NCBI RefSeq assembly: GCF_021088345.1
Contig: NZ_CP088156.1
Location: forward strand, 5,704,001 to 5,768,000
Length of the DNA stretch: 64,000 nucleotides
Direction: 5' to 3'
Source of the DNA: Bradyrhizobium ontarionense
GTDB taxonomy: Bacteria; Pseudomonadota; Alphaproteobacteria; Rhizobiales; Xanthobacteraceae
Shown: piece after piece, positions 1-7,956 of the stretch
How the letters are laid out: each line of letters starts with the position of its first letter
Position numbering within the stretch: position 1 is the stretch's first letter
Position numbers and translations under genes: made by a program
The notes under the pieces: model-generated
Databases searched by the model: none
Seen by the model: the letters and a program-made list of their open reading frames with translations, nothing else
What the model was told of the DNA's origin: nothing

Positions 1-112
1 CACCCCACCCCGCTCGCCCGCTTCGCGGTGCGACCCTCCCCCTCCAGGGGAGGGTGGCACCTCGCGCTGGGCTGAGCGATGCGATGACACATCAAAGCAG
101 CCTCGCCGCATC

Positions 113-190
113 GTCATTGCGAGCGCAGCGAAGCAATCCAGAATCATTCCGCGGCGGCAGTCTGGATCGCTTCGCTGCGCTCGCAATGAC
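113..190. repeat. Palindromic intergenic repeat downstream of polA
   Basis: Two 30-base arms (113-142 and 161-190) are inverted copies with one mismatch. Each runs from GTCATTGC to ATCCAGA. The same GTCAT...ATCCA frame recurs around other repeats in this window. It lies 25 bases past the polA stop, so it could act as a terminator or mRNA 3' end for polA, but no T-run follows. A separate small hairpin (ACCCTCCCC/GGGGAGGGT, 33-55) lies upstream. No gene is seen in 1-214. Confidence 0.75.
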
Positions 191-214
191 GGAGGAGAGG
201 GCTGTGCGCGCAGC

Positions 215-3200
215 TCAATGCGCCTCGTCCCAATTGTTGGCGGCGCGGGCGTCGACGTGCAGCGGCACCGACAACAGCACGGCTGGGAACGGCGCGTCCT
301 GCATCACGTGCTGCACCACCGGCAAGGTCGCGGCGACCTCGTCGTCGGGGACCTCGAAGATCAACTCGTCATGCACCTGCAGCAGCATCTGCGCCGAGAG
401 CTTCTTCTGCGCGAGCGCATCCTCCACCCGCGTCATGGCGCGGCGGATGATGTCGGCAGCCGTGCCCTGCAGCCGCGCGTTGATCGCGGCGCGCTCGTTG
501 AAGGCACGGACCGAGGCGTTCGACGCCTTGATCTCGGGGTAGTGGCACTTGCGGCCGAACAGCGTGGTGACATAGCCGTGCTTGCGGCAGAACTCGCGGG
601 TCTCGTCCATGTAGGCGCGGATGCCCGGGAAGCGCTCGAAATAGCGCTTGATGTAGGCCCCGGCCTCCTCGCGGGCGATGCCGAGCTGGTTGGCGAGGCC
701 GAACGCGGAAATGCCGTAGATGATGCCGAAGTTGATCGCCTTGGCGCGGCGGCGGACCTCGCTCGGCATGTCCTTGATCGGCACGCCGAACATTTCGGAG
801 GCCGTCATGGCGTGAATGTCGAGCCCATCCTTGAAGGCCTGCTTCAATACGGGAATGTCGGCGATCTCGGCGAGCAGGCGCAATTCAATTTGAGAGTAGT
901 CCGCCGAGACCAGCTTGTGGCCGGGCGTCGCGATGAAGGCGCGGCGGATCTTGCGGCCGTCCTCGGTTCGCACCGGGATGTTCTGCAAATTCGGCTCGTT
1001 CGACGACAGCCGGCCCGTGGTGGTCGCGGCCAGCGCGTAGGTGGTGTGCACGCGATGGGTCTGCGGGTTGACGTAGGTCGGCAGCGCATCGGTGTAGGTC
1101 GATTTCAGCTTGGAGACCTGGCGCCATTCCAGGATCTTGCGCGCGAAATCGTTGCCTTGCTCGGCGAGGTCGTCGAGAATCGACGCGGATGTCGACCACG
1201 CGCCGGTCTTGGTCTTGCTGCCGCCGGGCAGGCCCATCTTGCCGAACAGGATGTCGCCGATCTGCTTCGGGCTGCCGACATTGATCGGCTCGCCGGCCAG
1301 GTCCTGCAACTCGGCCTCGACGCGGGCGGCGGTCTGGGCGAAATCGCCGGACAGGCGCGACAGCACCTGGCGGTCGATCGAGATGCCGCGCCGCTCCATG
1401 CGCGCGAGCACGGCGACCAGCGGCCGTTCCAACGTCTCGTAGACGGCGGTCATGCGCTCGGCCACCAGCCGCGGTTTCAGCACGCGCCACAGCCGATGAA
1501 TGACATCGGCGGCTTCGGCCGAATGCGCGGTGGCGCGGTCGATCGCGACCTGCTCGAATGTCAGCTTGTTCCGGCCGCTGCCGATCAGCTCGCCTTCACT
1601 GATTATGGCGTGACCGAGCACGTGTTCAGCCAGCGAGTCGAGCTTCTGCGAGCCCCGTCCGGCGTCCAGCGCGTAGCTCATCAGCTGCACGTCATCAGTG
1701 TTGGTCAGCGTGATGCCGGCCTGCGCCAGCATCACGGCCGTGAACTTGATGTTGAAGCCGACCTTCAGGATGCCGGCGGATTCCAGGATGGGCTTCAACG
1801 CCTCGAGCGCGTCGCCGTCCTTGATCTGGTCGGGCGCGAGCCCGGCATCGAACAGGCCGCCGCCGTCGCCGGCCTGGCGATGCGCCAGCGGGATGTAGCA
1901 GGCGTCGTTGGGCGCCAGCGCCAGCGCGATGCCGCACAGATTGGCCTGCATCGGATCGATCGAGCTGGCCTTGACCTCGATGGTGACACGGCCAAAGTCA
2001 TGGACGCGGGCAAGCCAGGCGTTCAGCTCGGGCAGGCTGCGGAGGGTCTGATATTTGTCGCGATCGATGCGCGCCGTCTTGGCCGCCTCGGCGCGCGCCT
2101 CAGCGAGGCTGACCGGTGTGCCCTTGCTCATGGCCGATTTGTCAGTGCGCGGATCGCCGCCTCGTCTCACTGCCCCGGATGCGGGGGAGGGCGGGGTGGG
2201 GGCACTTGCGGCGGGCAAGCCCCCACCCGGATCGCTGCGCGATCCGGCCTCCCCCGCAGGTGGGGGAGCTGCACCACCACCACTCTTCAGCTGCTCGTCG
2301 GCCGACACGTCGGCGGGATCGATCTGCGAATACTCGGCGACGCGCCGCGTCAGCGTGGTGAACTCCATCGCCTTGAGGAAGGCGATCAGCTTGCGTGGAT
2401 CCGGCTCGTGCACCGCGAGGTCGTCGAGTGGAACCTCGAGCGCGACCTTGTCGTCGAGCAGCACCAGCTGACGCGAGATCCGCGCCTTTTCGGCATTCTC
2501 GATCAGCGCCTCGCGCCGCTTCGGCTGCTTGATCTCGGTCGCACGCGACAGCAAGGCTTCGAGATCGCCGTAGTCGTTGATCAGCTGCGCAGCGGTCTTG
2601 ATGCCGATGCCGGGCACGCCCGGCACATTGTCGGTGGAGTCGCCGGCCAGCGCCTGCACCTCGACCACCTTCTCCGGCGGCACGCCGAACTTCTCGATCA
2701 CCTCGGCGATGCCGATGCGGCGGTCCTTCATCGTGTCGTACATCGTGACGCAGTCGTTGACGAGCTGCATCAGGTCCTTGTCGGAGGACACGATCGTGGT
2801 GGTGGCGCCGCGCTCGCAGGCAAGCCTTGCATAGGTCGCGATCAGGTCGTCGGCCTCGAAGCCGCCCTGCTCCAGGCAGGGCAGATCGAAGGCGTGCACG
2901 GCCTCGCGGATCAGCGCGAATTGCGGAATCAGGTCATCCGGCGCCGGCGGCCGGTGCGCCTTGTAGTCGCCGTAGATCTTGTTGCGGAACGTGACCTCGG
3001 ACTTGTCGAACACGATGGCCAGATGCGTCGGCCGGTCGGTCTCGGGCATGTCGCGCAACAGCTTCCACAGCATGTTGCAGAAACCGAGCACGGCGTTGAC
3101 CTGCAGCCCGTCGGACTTGCGGTTGAGCGGCGGCAGCGCGTGATAGGCGCGGAAGATGTAGGACGAGCCGTCGACCAGGAACACATGGTCGCCCTTGACG

Positions 3201-3295
3201 GCCCCCTTGACGGTCTCCTTGGCCGCGCCTTTGGCGGCAGCTGGCACAGGGGCGGCGGGGCTGGTGGCGGCGGCTTTCTCGGGGGCTTTGGGCAT
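215..3295 (-). CDS. polA: DNA polymerase I
   Basis: Family A DNA polymerase for gap filling, primer removal and repair (1026 aa). The N-terminal 5'-3' exonuclease begins near residue 36 (VFLVDGSSYIFRAYHAL) and has the helix-hairpin-helix region GDSTDNVPGVPGIG. The polymerase domain has motif A (DYSQIELRLL, about 798), motif B (KAINFGIIYG, about 851) and motif C (QVHDELIFEV, about 972). The central 3'-5' exonuclease domain is recognisable, but its metal-binding acidic residues look replaced: IEVKA where E. coli has FDTET, KFTAVML where E. coli has KYDRG, and EAAD where E. coli has EDAD. Proofreading is therefore probably lost. Residues about 339-380 are a Pro/Gly/Ala-rich in-frame insertion encoded by a palindromic repeat. 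The ATG start is followed by a low-complexity Ala/Lys/Pro leader, so the true start could be further in. Confidence 0.97.
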   Translation of the reverse strand: MPKAPEKAAATSPAAPVPAAAKGAAKETVKGAVKGDHVFLVDGSSYIFRAYHALPPLNRKSDGLQVNAVLGFCNMLWKLLRDMPETDRPTHLAIVFDKSEVTFRNKIYGDYKAHRPPAPDDLIPQFALIREAVHAFDLPCLEQGGFEADDLIATYARLACERGATTTIVSSDKDLMQLVNDCVTMYDTMKDRRIGIAEVIEKFGVPPEKVVEVQALAGDSTDNVPGVPGIGIKTAAQLINDYGDLEALLSRATEIKQPKRREALIENAEKARISRQLVLLDDKVALEVPLDDLAVHEPDPRKLIAFLKAMEFTTLTRRVAEYSQIDPADVSADEQLKSGGGAAPPPAGEAGSRSDPGGGLPAASAPTPPSPASGAVRRGGDPRTDKSAMSKGTPVSLAEARAEAAKTARIDRDKYQTLRSLPELNAWLARVHDFGRVTIEVKASSIDPMQANLCGIALALAPNDACYIPLAHRQAGDGGGLFDAGLAPDQIKDGDALEALKPILESAGILKVGFNIKFTAVMLAQAGITLTNTDDVQLMSYALDAGRGSQKLDSLAEHVLGHAIISEGELIGSGRNKLTFEQVAIDRATAHSAEAADVIHRLWRVLKPRLVAERMTAVYETLERPLVAVLARMERRGISIDRQVLSRLSGDFAQTAARVEAELQDLAGEPINVGSPKQIGDILFGKMGLPGGSKTKTGAWSTSASILDDLAEQGNDFARKILEWRQVSKLKSTYTDALPTYVNPQTHRVHTTYALAATTTGRLSSNEPNLQNIPVRTEDGRKIRRAFIATPGHKLVSADYSQIELRLLAEIADIPVLKQAFKDGLDIHAMTASEMFGVPIKDMPSEVRRRAKAINFGIIYGISAFGLANQLGIAREEAGAYIKRYFERFPGIRAYMDETREFCRKHGYVTTLFGRKCHYPEIKASNASVRAFNERAAINARLQGTAADIIRRAMTRVEDALAQKKLSAQMLLQVHDELIFEVPDDEVAATLPVVQHVMQDAPFPAVLLSVPLHVDARAANNWDEAH
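2158..2280. repeat. Palindromic repeat inserted in frame in polA
   Basis: This GC-rich stretch inside polA contains a palindrome at 2227-2247 (CCGGATCG...CGATCCGG) and another at 2249-2268 (CTCCCCC...GGGGGAG). This is the look of an intergenic repeat, not of a coding domain. On the polA strand it is read without a stop and gives a Gly/Pro/Ala/Ser-rich linker between the 5' nuclease and the exonuclease-like domain. Rickettsia palindromic elements are a known precedent for in-frame insertion. Confidence 0.65.
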
Positions 3296-3367
3296 GGCCG
3301 CAATGTAGGGATTTTCGCTCGTATTGACAGCCGTGACGACGCCGTGCGCACCGGATTTTTCCGACCC

Positions 3368-4222
3368 TCAGATCGGCCCAACGCAGCGGACCAGGAAGTC
3401 CATGACGGCGCGAATGAGGGGCGTGCGCCTGAGGTCGCGATGAACGACGAGCCAGATATCGCGGCTGATGTCCCCGCGGCCTTCGTCGCAGCGGACCAGA
3501 CCGGGATCGTGGTCGCCGAGAAAATGCGGCAGGGCGGCGAGGCCGAGGCCCGCACGCGCCGCCGCGGCCTGGTTCTCGAGATCGCCGGTCTGGAACACGA
3601 TCGCGCGCCGGCCGGCGACGGCTTTCAACCATTGCTGCTGGGGCGCCGAGTCCATGCTGGCATCGTAGGCGATGAATCCGAACGCATGCTGCGGCGTCTC
3701 CTTGAGATAGTGAGGCGCGCCATAGAGGCTGAAGCCGAATCGACCAACCTTGCGTGCGATCAGGCCGGGTTCGTCGGGACGCGACAGCCGCAGGGCAATG
3801 TCGGCTTCCCGGCGGTTGAGCGAGGCGATGCGCTTCTCGCCGATCAGCTTGATGGTGATGGCCGGATGCTGACGGTGCAGCTCGACCAGCCGTGGCGCGA
3901 TCATCCTGTTGGCGAGCGTCGGTGGCGCGCTGATCGAGACCTCGCCCGCCAGACCCGGACGCGATGCGACCACGGTGCGCTCGATCGCGAAGGCGGCCTG
4001 CTCCATCGGACCGGCGGCCGCGGCAAGGCGGCGGCCGTCCTCGGTCAGGGCATAGGTCCGCGCGCGCCTGTCGACCAGCTTCAGTCTCGTTGCGCGCTCC
4101 AGTGCCGCGACGCGGCGCGCGACCGTGACATGGTCGACGCCGAGGGCGCGTGCGGCTGCCGACAGCGTGCCTTCGCGGGCGAGCATCAGGAAGTGATGGA
4201 GGTCGGTCCAGTCGATCTGCAT
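3368..4222 (-). CDS. LysR family transcriptional regulator
   Basis: A 284-residue LysR-type regulator. The winged helix-turn-helix is at the N-terminus (WTDLHHFLMLAREGTLSAAA, then VDHVTVARRVAALE), followed by a substrate-binding domain with the usual ISAPPTLANRMIAPRL pattern. The chosen ATG at 4222 begins MQIDWTDLHHF; an upstream extension would add residues that do not fit the family. The gene is transcribed away from a quinone oxidoreductase gene with about 100 bases between starts. That is the classic layout for a LysR protein controlling its divergent neighbour. The inducer is unknown. Confidence 0.9.
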   Translation of the reverse strand: MQIDWTDLHHFLMLAREGTLSAAARALGVDHVTVARRVAALERATRLKLVDRRARTYALTEDGRRLAAAAGPMEQAAFAIERTVVASRPGLAGEVSISAPPTLANRMIAPRLVELHRQHPAITIKLIGEKRIASLNRREADIALRLSRPDEPGLIARKVGRFGFSLYGAPHYLKETPQHAFGFIAYDASMDSAPQQQWLKAVAGRRAIVFQTGDLENQAAAARAGLGLAALPHFLGDHDPGLVRCDEGRGDISRDIWLVVHRDLRRTPLIRAVMDFLVRCVGPI

Positions 4223-4321
4223 GTTCAAATATTCACAATAGACGAGACAAGATGGGCAATTCCGCAGATCGATAACGCAGACCACAATGTCCCGATGCAG
4301 GCAACATGCATGGAGGCGGAG

Positions 4322-5290
4322 ATGGCCGTTGTCGTTCGAGTGAAGGCGCCGGGTGGCGCAGAAAATCTGGTGCTGGAAACCGTCGAGCTGCCGGCGCCGC
4401 GGCCGGATGAGATCCGTCTGCGCCAGACCGCGATCGGTGTGAACTTCATCGACATCTATCAGCGCAGCGGTCTCTATCCGCTTCCGGACCGCGTTCTCGG
4501 TGTCGAAGGAGCGGGAGTCGTGACGGCGACGGGCGCTGACGTGACCTGCCTGTCCGTCGGCGACCGCGTCGCCTATGCCGGCGCGCCGGTGGGCGCCTAT
4601 GCGTCAGAGCGAAATCTGCCGGCCTGGCGCGCGATGCCGCTGCGCGCCTCCGTTTCGGAAGCGCGCGCCGCATCGACATTGCTGAAGGGCATCACCGCCG
4701 CGATGCTGCTCGGTCGAACCTATGCCGTCGGACCCGGAACGACGCTGTTGGTGCACAGTGCTGCCGGCGGGCTTGGCCAGGTGTTGACACGGCTGGCCCG
4801 GCTGCGCGGCGCGACCGTCATCGGCACGGTGAGCTCGGAGGCCAAGGCGGCGGTCGCGCGCGCCGCAGGTGCGCATCATCTGATCGTCGGGCGAGACGCG
4901 GACTTTGTCGATGCCGTCAGGCGATTGACCGGCGGGCGCGGCGTCGACGTGGCCTATGACGGCGTCGGCGGCGGCACCCTGGCGCGAACGCTGGCCTGCG
5001 TCAGGCTGTTCGGAACGGTTGCCAGCATCGGTCAGTCTGCCGGTCCGATCCCAGACCTTGCCGTTGAGGAGCTGGGGCCTCGGCGCAGCCTGTCCCTGGC
5101 ACGCCCGAGCGTGATGGCCCATGTGAACGATGTCGCTGACTATCGCAGGGACGCCGAGATCGTTCTCACCGCACTGGCCGATGGCGAGCTCGGCGGCGAT
5201 GGCACCGCCTATCCGCTTGCGCAGGCGGTCCAGGCGCATATCGATCTCGAAAGCGGCCGCAGTCGTGGCGCGCTCTATCTGGTGCCGTGA
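4322..5290 (+). CDS. Zinc-independent quinone oxidoreductase (MDR family)
   Basis: Medium-chain dehydrogenase/reductase of the NADPH:quinone reductase type, 322 aa. The N-terminal GroES-like fold carries NFIDIYQRSGLYPLP, the signature of quinone reductases, and no structural zinc cysteines are seen. The nucleotide-binding motif AAGGLGQ lies at residues 147-153. Probable role: NADPH-dependent reduction of quinones or enones. The ATG at 4322 has GGAGG about 5 bases upstream; in-frame ATGs at 4310 and 4295 are alternatives. It is probably regulated by the divergent LysR gene. The stop is 8 bases from the convergent acyltransferase stop. Confidence 0.9.
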   Translation: MAVVVRVKAPGGAENLVLETVELPAPRPDEIRLRQTAIGVNFIDIYQRSGLYPLPDRVLGVEGAGVVTATGADVTCLSVGDRVAYAGAPVGAYASERNLPAWRAMPLRASVSEARAASTLLKGITAAMLLGRTYAVGPGTTLLVHSAAGGLGQVLTRLARLRGATVIGTVSSEAKAAVARAAGAHHLIVGRDADFVDAVRRLTGGRGVDVAYDGVGGGTLARTLACVRLFGTVASIGQSAGPIPDLAVEELGPRRSLSLARPSVMAHVNDVADYRRDAEIVLTALADGELGGDGTAYPLAQAVQAHIDLESGRSRGALYLVP

Positions 5291-5298
5291 TGGCCGGG

Positions 5299-6351
5299 CT
5301 ATTCGGCCGGCTGCAGCGCGGCGCGCGGCTTCGGCGGCGCGATCCAGAACGTGATTGGCCGCTCGAACAGGAACTGCGCGTTGAAGCGCAGCGCAAGGCG
5401 CCAGATCAGGAGCGCGCCGATCACGCCTGCGATGGTCACGAGCAGCGAGATGGTTCCGATGTCGGCGATCACGCCGGTCTTCAGCAGCACCGTGCGGGTC
5501 ACCGCCATCGGCAGGAAGAAGGCGAGATAGATCACGATCGAATGCTCGCCGCAGAAGCGCAGCGCGTTGAGAAGCTGCGCGCGCGCCAGCAGGGTGCCGG
5601 CGATGATGATGGCGACCGCGCCGGCATAGCCCAGCGCCAGCGAGACGACCGGCCATTCGCTGATGCCGAGGTCGACGAGGCCCTGGTTGATCACCGCCCA
5701 GGCGAGCAGTCCGGCAATGGCGAAAGCGGGGCGCGCGCGGGCGCGATCCGACAGCGCGAAGATGTAGGTCGCGAACAGATAGCCGGAGTAGATGTAGACG
5801 AAACGGGCGCAGAACTCGTCGATCACGGTCCAGCCGGTGACGATGTGCGACATTTCGAGGCCGGCGGCGATGCCCCAGATCACGGGCGCCGGCGCCTTGC
5901 GTGTCAGCTTGATGACGACGAAGAAGATCGGCAGCAGGTAGATGAACCACAGCGTGCCGAACGGCTCGATGAAGGATTCGAGATAGAGATAGCCGGCATG
6001 GGGCCAGCCGCTTGCGGCGGCAAAGCCGGGGGCCTTGAAGCCGAACTGGATCGTCACCCACAGCACGTAGAAATAGGCGAAATGCACCACCTTGCGGTCG
6101 AGATAGGTGCGCCAGTCGCGGTCGATCACGAGCGGCAGGAAAAGCCCGGAGATCAGGAAGAAGTCCGGCATCCGGAACGGCTTGGCGAAGGCCACGACGG
6201 CATGCATGAAGCCGGTCTCGCCGGCCGCCAGCTCCACGCCGAGCACCGAGTGCATCATCACGACCATGATGATGCAGATACCCTTGGCGTAGTCGACCCA
6301 GTCGATGCGCGCCTCGGTTCCGACCGTTTTCGGCGTGCCATTTGCGGTCAT
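5299..6351 (-). CDS. Membrane acyltransferase (acyltransferase 3 family)
   Basis: A 350-residue polytopic inner-membrane protein with about ten hydrophobic segments. The N-terminus (RIDWVDYAKGICIIMVVMMH) is the hallmark of the acyltransferase 3 family, which O-acylates cell-surface glycans, glucans or lipids. The substrate cannot be told. The ATG at 6351 has GGGGGA just upstream; longer starts read through non-conserved sequence. It is divergent from UDP-glucose dehydrogenase, so a cell-surface polysaccharide role is plausible. Confidence 0.87.
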   Translation of the reverse strand: MTANGTPKTVGTEARIDWVDYAKGICIIMVVMMHSVLGVELAAGETGFMHAVVAFAKPFRMPDFFLISGLFLPLVIDRDWRTYLDRKVVHFAYFYVLWVTIQFGFKAPGFAAASGWPHAGYLYLESFIEPFGTLWFIYLLPIFFVVIKLTRKAPAPVIWGIAAGLEMSHIVTGWTVIDEFCARFVYIYSGYLFATYIFALSDRARARPAFAIAGLLAWAVINQGLVDLGISEWPVVSLALGYAGAVAIIIAGTLLARAQLLNALRFCGEHSIVIYLAFFLPMAVTRTVLLKTGVIADIGTISLLVTIAGVIGALLIWRLALRFNAQFLFERPITFWIAPPKPRAALQPAE

Positions 6352-6502
6352 GCTGTCCCCCTTTGGCGCGGAGCTGCCGCATCTTCGGGCAGAGCCGTTA
6401 ATACTCCCTGCTGTCATCCAAACGTCATGCCGTTTTCTAAATTCCCCTTGGACCGCAAATGGTTTAAGACGCAAAAGTATTAACCACGAAGGATGGGTTT
6501 CG

Positions 6503-7822
6503 ATGCGAATTGCGATGATCGGCACGGGCTATGTGGGGCTGGTGTCCGGCGCCTGCTTCGCCGATTTCGGCCACCAGGTCACCTGCGTGGACAAGGACGA
6601 GAGCAAGATCGCCGCGCTTCATCGCGGAGAAATCCCGATCTTCGAGCCCGGGCTGGATGCGCTGGTCGCGACCAACGTGAAGGCCAAGCGGCTCGACTTC
6701 ACCACCGACCTCAAGCAGCCGGTCGCCGAGGCCGATGCGGTCTTCATCGCGGTCGGCACGCCGTCACGGCGCGGCGACGGGCATGCCGACCTGTCCTATG
6801 TCTATGCCGCCGCGCGCGAGATCGCGGCGTCCTTGACCGGTTTTACGGTGGTGGTGACCAAGTCGACGGTGCCGGTCGGCACCGGCGACGAGGTCGAACG
6901 CATCATCCGCGAGACCAACCCGGCGGCCGATGTCGTCGTCGCCTCCAATCCGGAATTCCTGCGCGAGGGTGCGGCGATCCGCGACTTCAAATGGCCGGAT
7001 CGCATCGTCGTCGGGACCTCGGACGAGCGCGGCCGCAAGGTGCTCGGCGACATCTACCGTCCGCTGTCGCTGAACCAGGCGCCGATGATGTACACCGAGC
7101 GCCGCACCGCTGAGCTGATCAAATACGCCGCCAATGCGTTTCTCGCCACCAAGATCACCTTCATCAACGAGGTCGCGGACCTCGCCGAGAAGGTCGGCGC
7201 CGACGTGCAGGAAGTCGCGCGCGGCATCGGCCTGGATAACCGCATCGGCGCGAAGTTCCTGCATGCCGGTCCGGGTTTCGGCGGCTCCTGCTTCCCGAAG
7301 GATACGCGGGCGCTGATCAAGATCGCGCAGGACTACGACACGCAGCTGCGCATCGTCGAATCGGTGCTGGCCGTCAACGACAACCGCAAGCGCGCGATGG
7401 CGCGCAAGGTGGCTGCGGCTGTCGGCGGCAGCCTGCGCGGCAAGACGGTCGCGGTGCTCGGCCTGACCTTCAAGCCAGAGACCGACGACATGCGCGAGGC
7501 GCCGTCGATCCCGCTGGTGACGGGGCTGCTCGACATGGGCGCTAAGGTGCGCGCGCATGACCCGGTCGGCATCGAGCAGGCGAAGAAGGAACTGCCCGAC
7601 ATCGAATATTGCGACGATCCCTACGTCTGCGCCACCGGCGCCGATGCGATCGTGCTGGTCACCGAGTGGGTGCAGTACCGCGCCATGGACCTGGCCCGCT
7701 TGAAGGAGGTGATGGCGCATCCGGTCGTTGTCGACCTGCGCAACGTCTATCGCCCCGAGGAGATGGCCGAGCACGGCTTCATCTACGAGAGCATCGGCCG
7801 GCCGCCGGTGAAGGGCGCTTGA
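6503..7822 (+). CDS. ugd: UDP-glucose 6-dehydrogenase
   Basis: Converts UDP-glucose to UDP-glucuronate with two NAD+, supplying precursor for exopolysaccharide and lipopolysaccharide. 439 aa, the normal length. The Rossmann motif MIGTGYVGLVSG is at residues 5-16. The catalytic cysteine is Cys263 in GPGFGGSCFPKDT. The C-terminal UDP-binding domain includes LGLTFKPETDDMREAPS. The ATG at 6503 has GAAGGA about 9 bases upstream. A promoter is expected in the 151-base divergent gap shared with the acyltransferase. Confidence 0.96.
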   Translation: MRIAMIGTGYVGLVSGACFADFGHQVTCVDKDESKIAALHRGEIPIFEPGLDALVATNVKAKRLDFTTDLKQPVAEADAVFIAVGTPSRRGDGHADLSYVYAAAREIAASLTGFTVVVTKSTVPVGTGDEVERIIRETNPAADVVVASNPEFLREGAAIRDFKWPDRIVVGTSDERGRKVLGDIYRPLSLNQAPMMYTERRTAELIKYAANAFLATKITFINEVADLAEKVGADVQEVARGIGLDNRIGAKFLHAGPGFGGSCFPKDTRALIKIAQDYDTQLRIVESVLAVNDNRKRAMARKVAAAVGGSLRGKTVAVLGLTFKPETDDMREAPSIPLVTGLLDMGAKVRAHDPVGIEQAKKELPDIEYCDDPYVCATGADAIVLVTEWVQYRAMDLARLKEVMAHPVVVDLRNVYRPEEMAEHGFIYESIGRPPVKGA

Positions 7823-7848
7823 TGGGGAGTGCGTGACGGGGAGTGATT

Positions 7849-7943
7849 GTCATACCCCGCGCAGGCGGGGTATCCAGTACGCTCGATCCTCGTGATCCCT
7901 GAGGTCGGCGTTTACTGGATCGTCCGCCTTCGCGGACGATGAC
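7849..7943. repeat. REP-like inverted repeat doublet (copy A)
   Basis: Two inverted units face each other. The left one starts GTCATACCCCGC and ends ATCCAGTA. The right one starts TACTGGATCGTCCGC and ends GATGAC. Each unit contains its own hairpin, and the two hairpin stems differ in sequence but both pair. Related units occur at 21127-21579 and 24648-24747. It ends 13 bases before the TTG start of hrpB. Confidence 0.8.
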
Positions 7944-7956
7944 TGGTCCCTAACCA

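Noticed and set aside
218..4321. A very long plus-strand open frame running from opposite polA through opposite the LysR gene into the quinone reductase gene
   Set aside because: It lies opposite real genes; its residues are Arg/Gly/Asp-rich antisense translation. Only the part from 4322 has family motifs.
5287..6483. 398-codon plus-strand frame opposite the acyltransferase
   Set aside because: Antisense shadow of a gene with clear membrane-protein motifs; composition typical of GC-rich antisense.
7849..7943. CRISPR array or rho-independent terminator
   Set aside because: Only two inverted units, no regular spacers, no T-run; it is a REP-like doublet.
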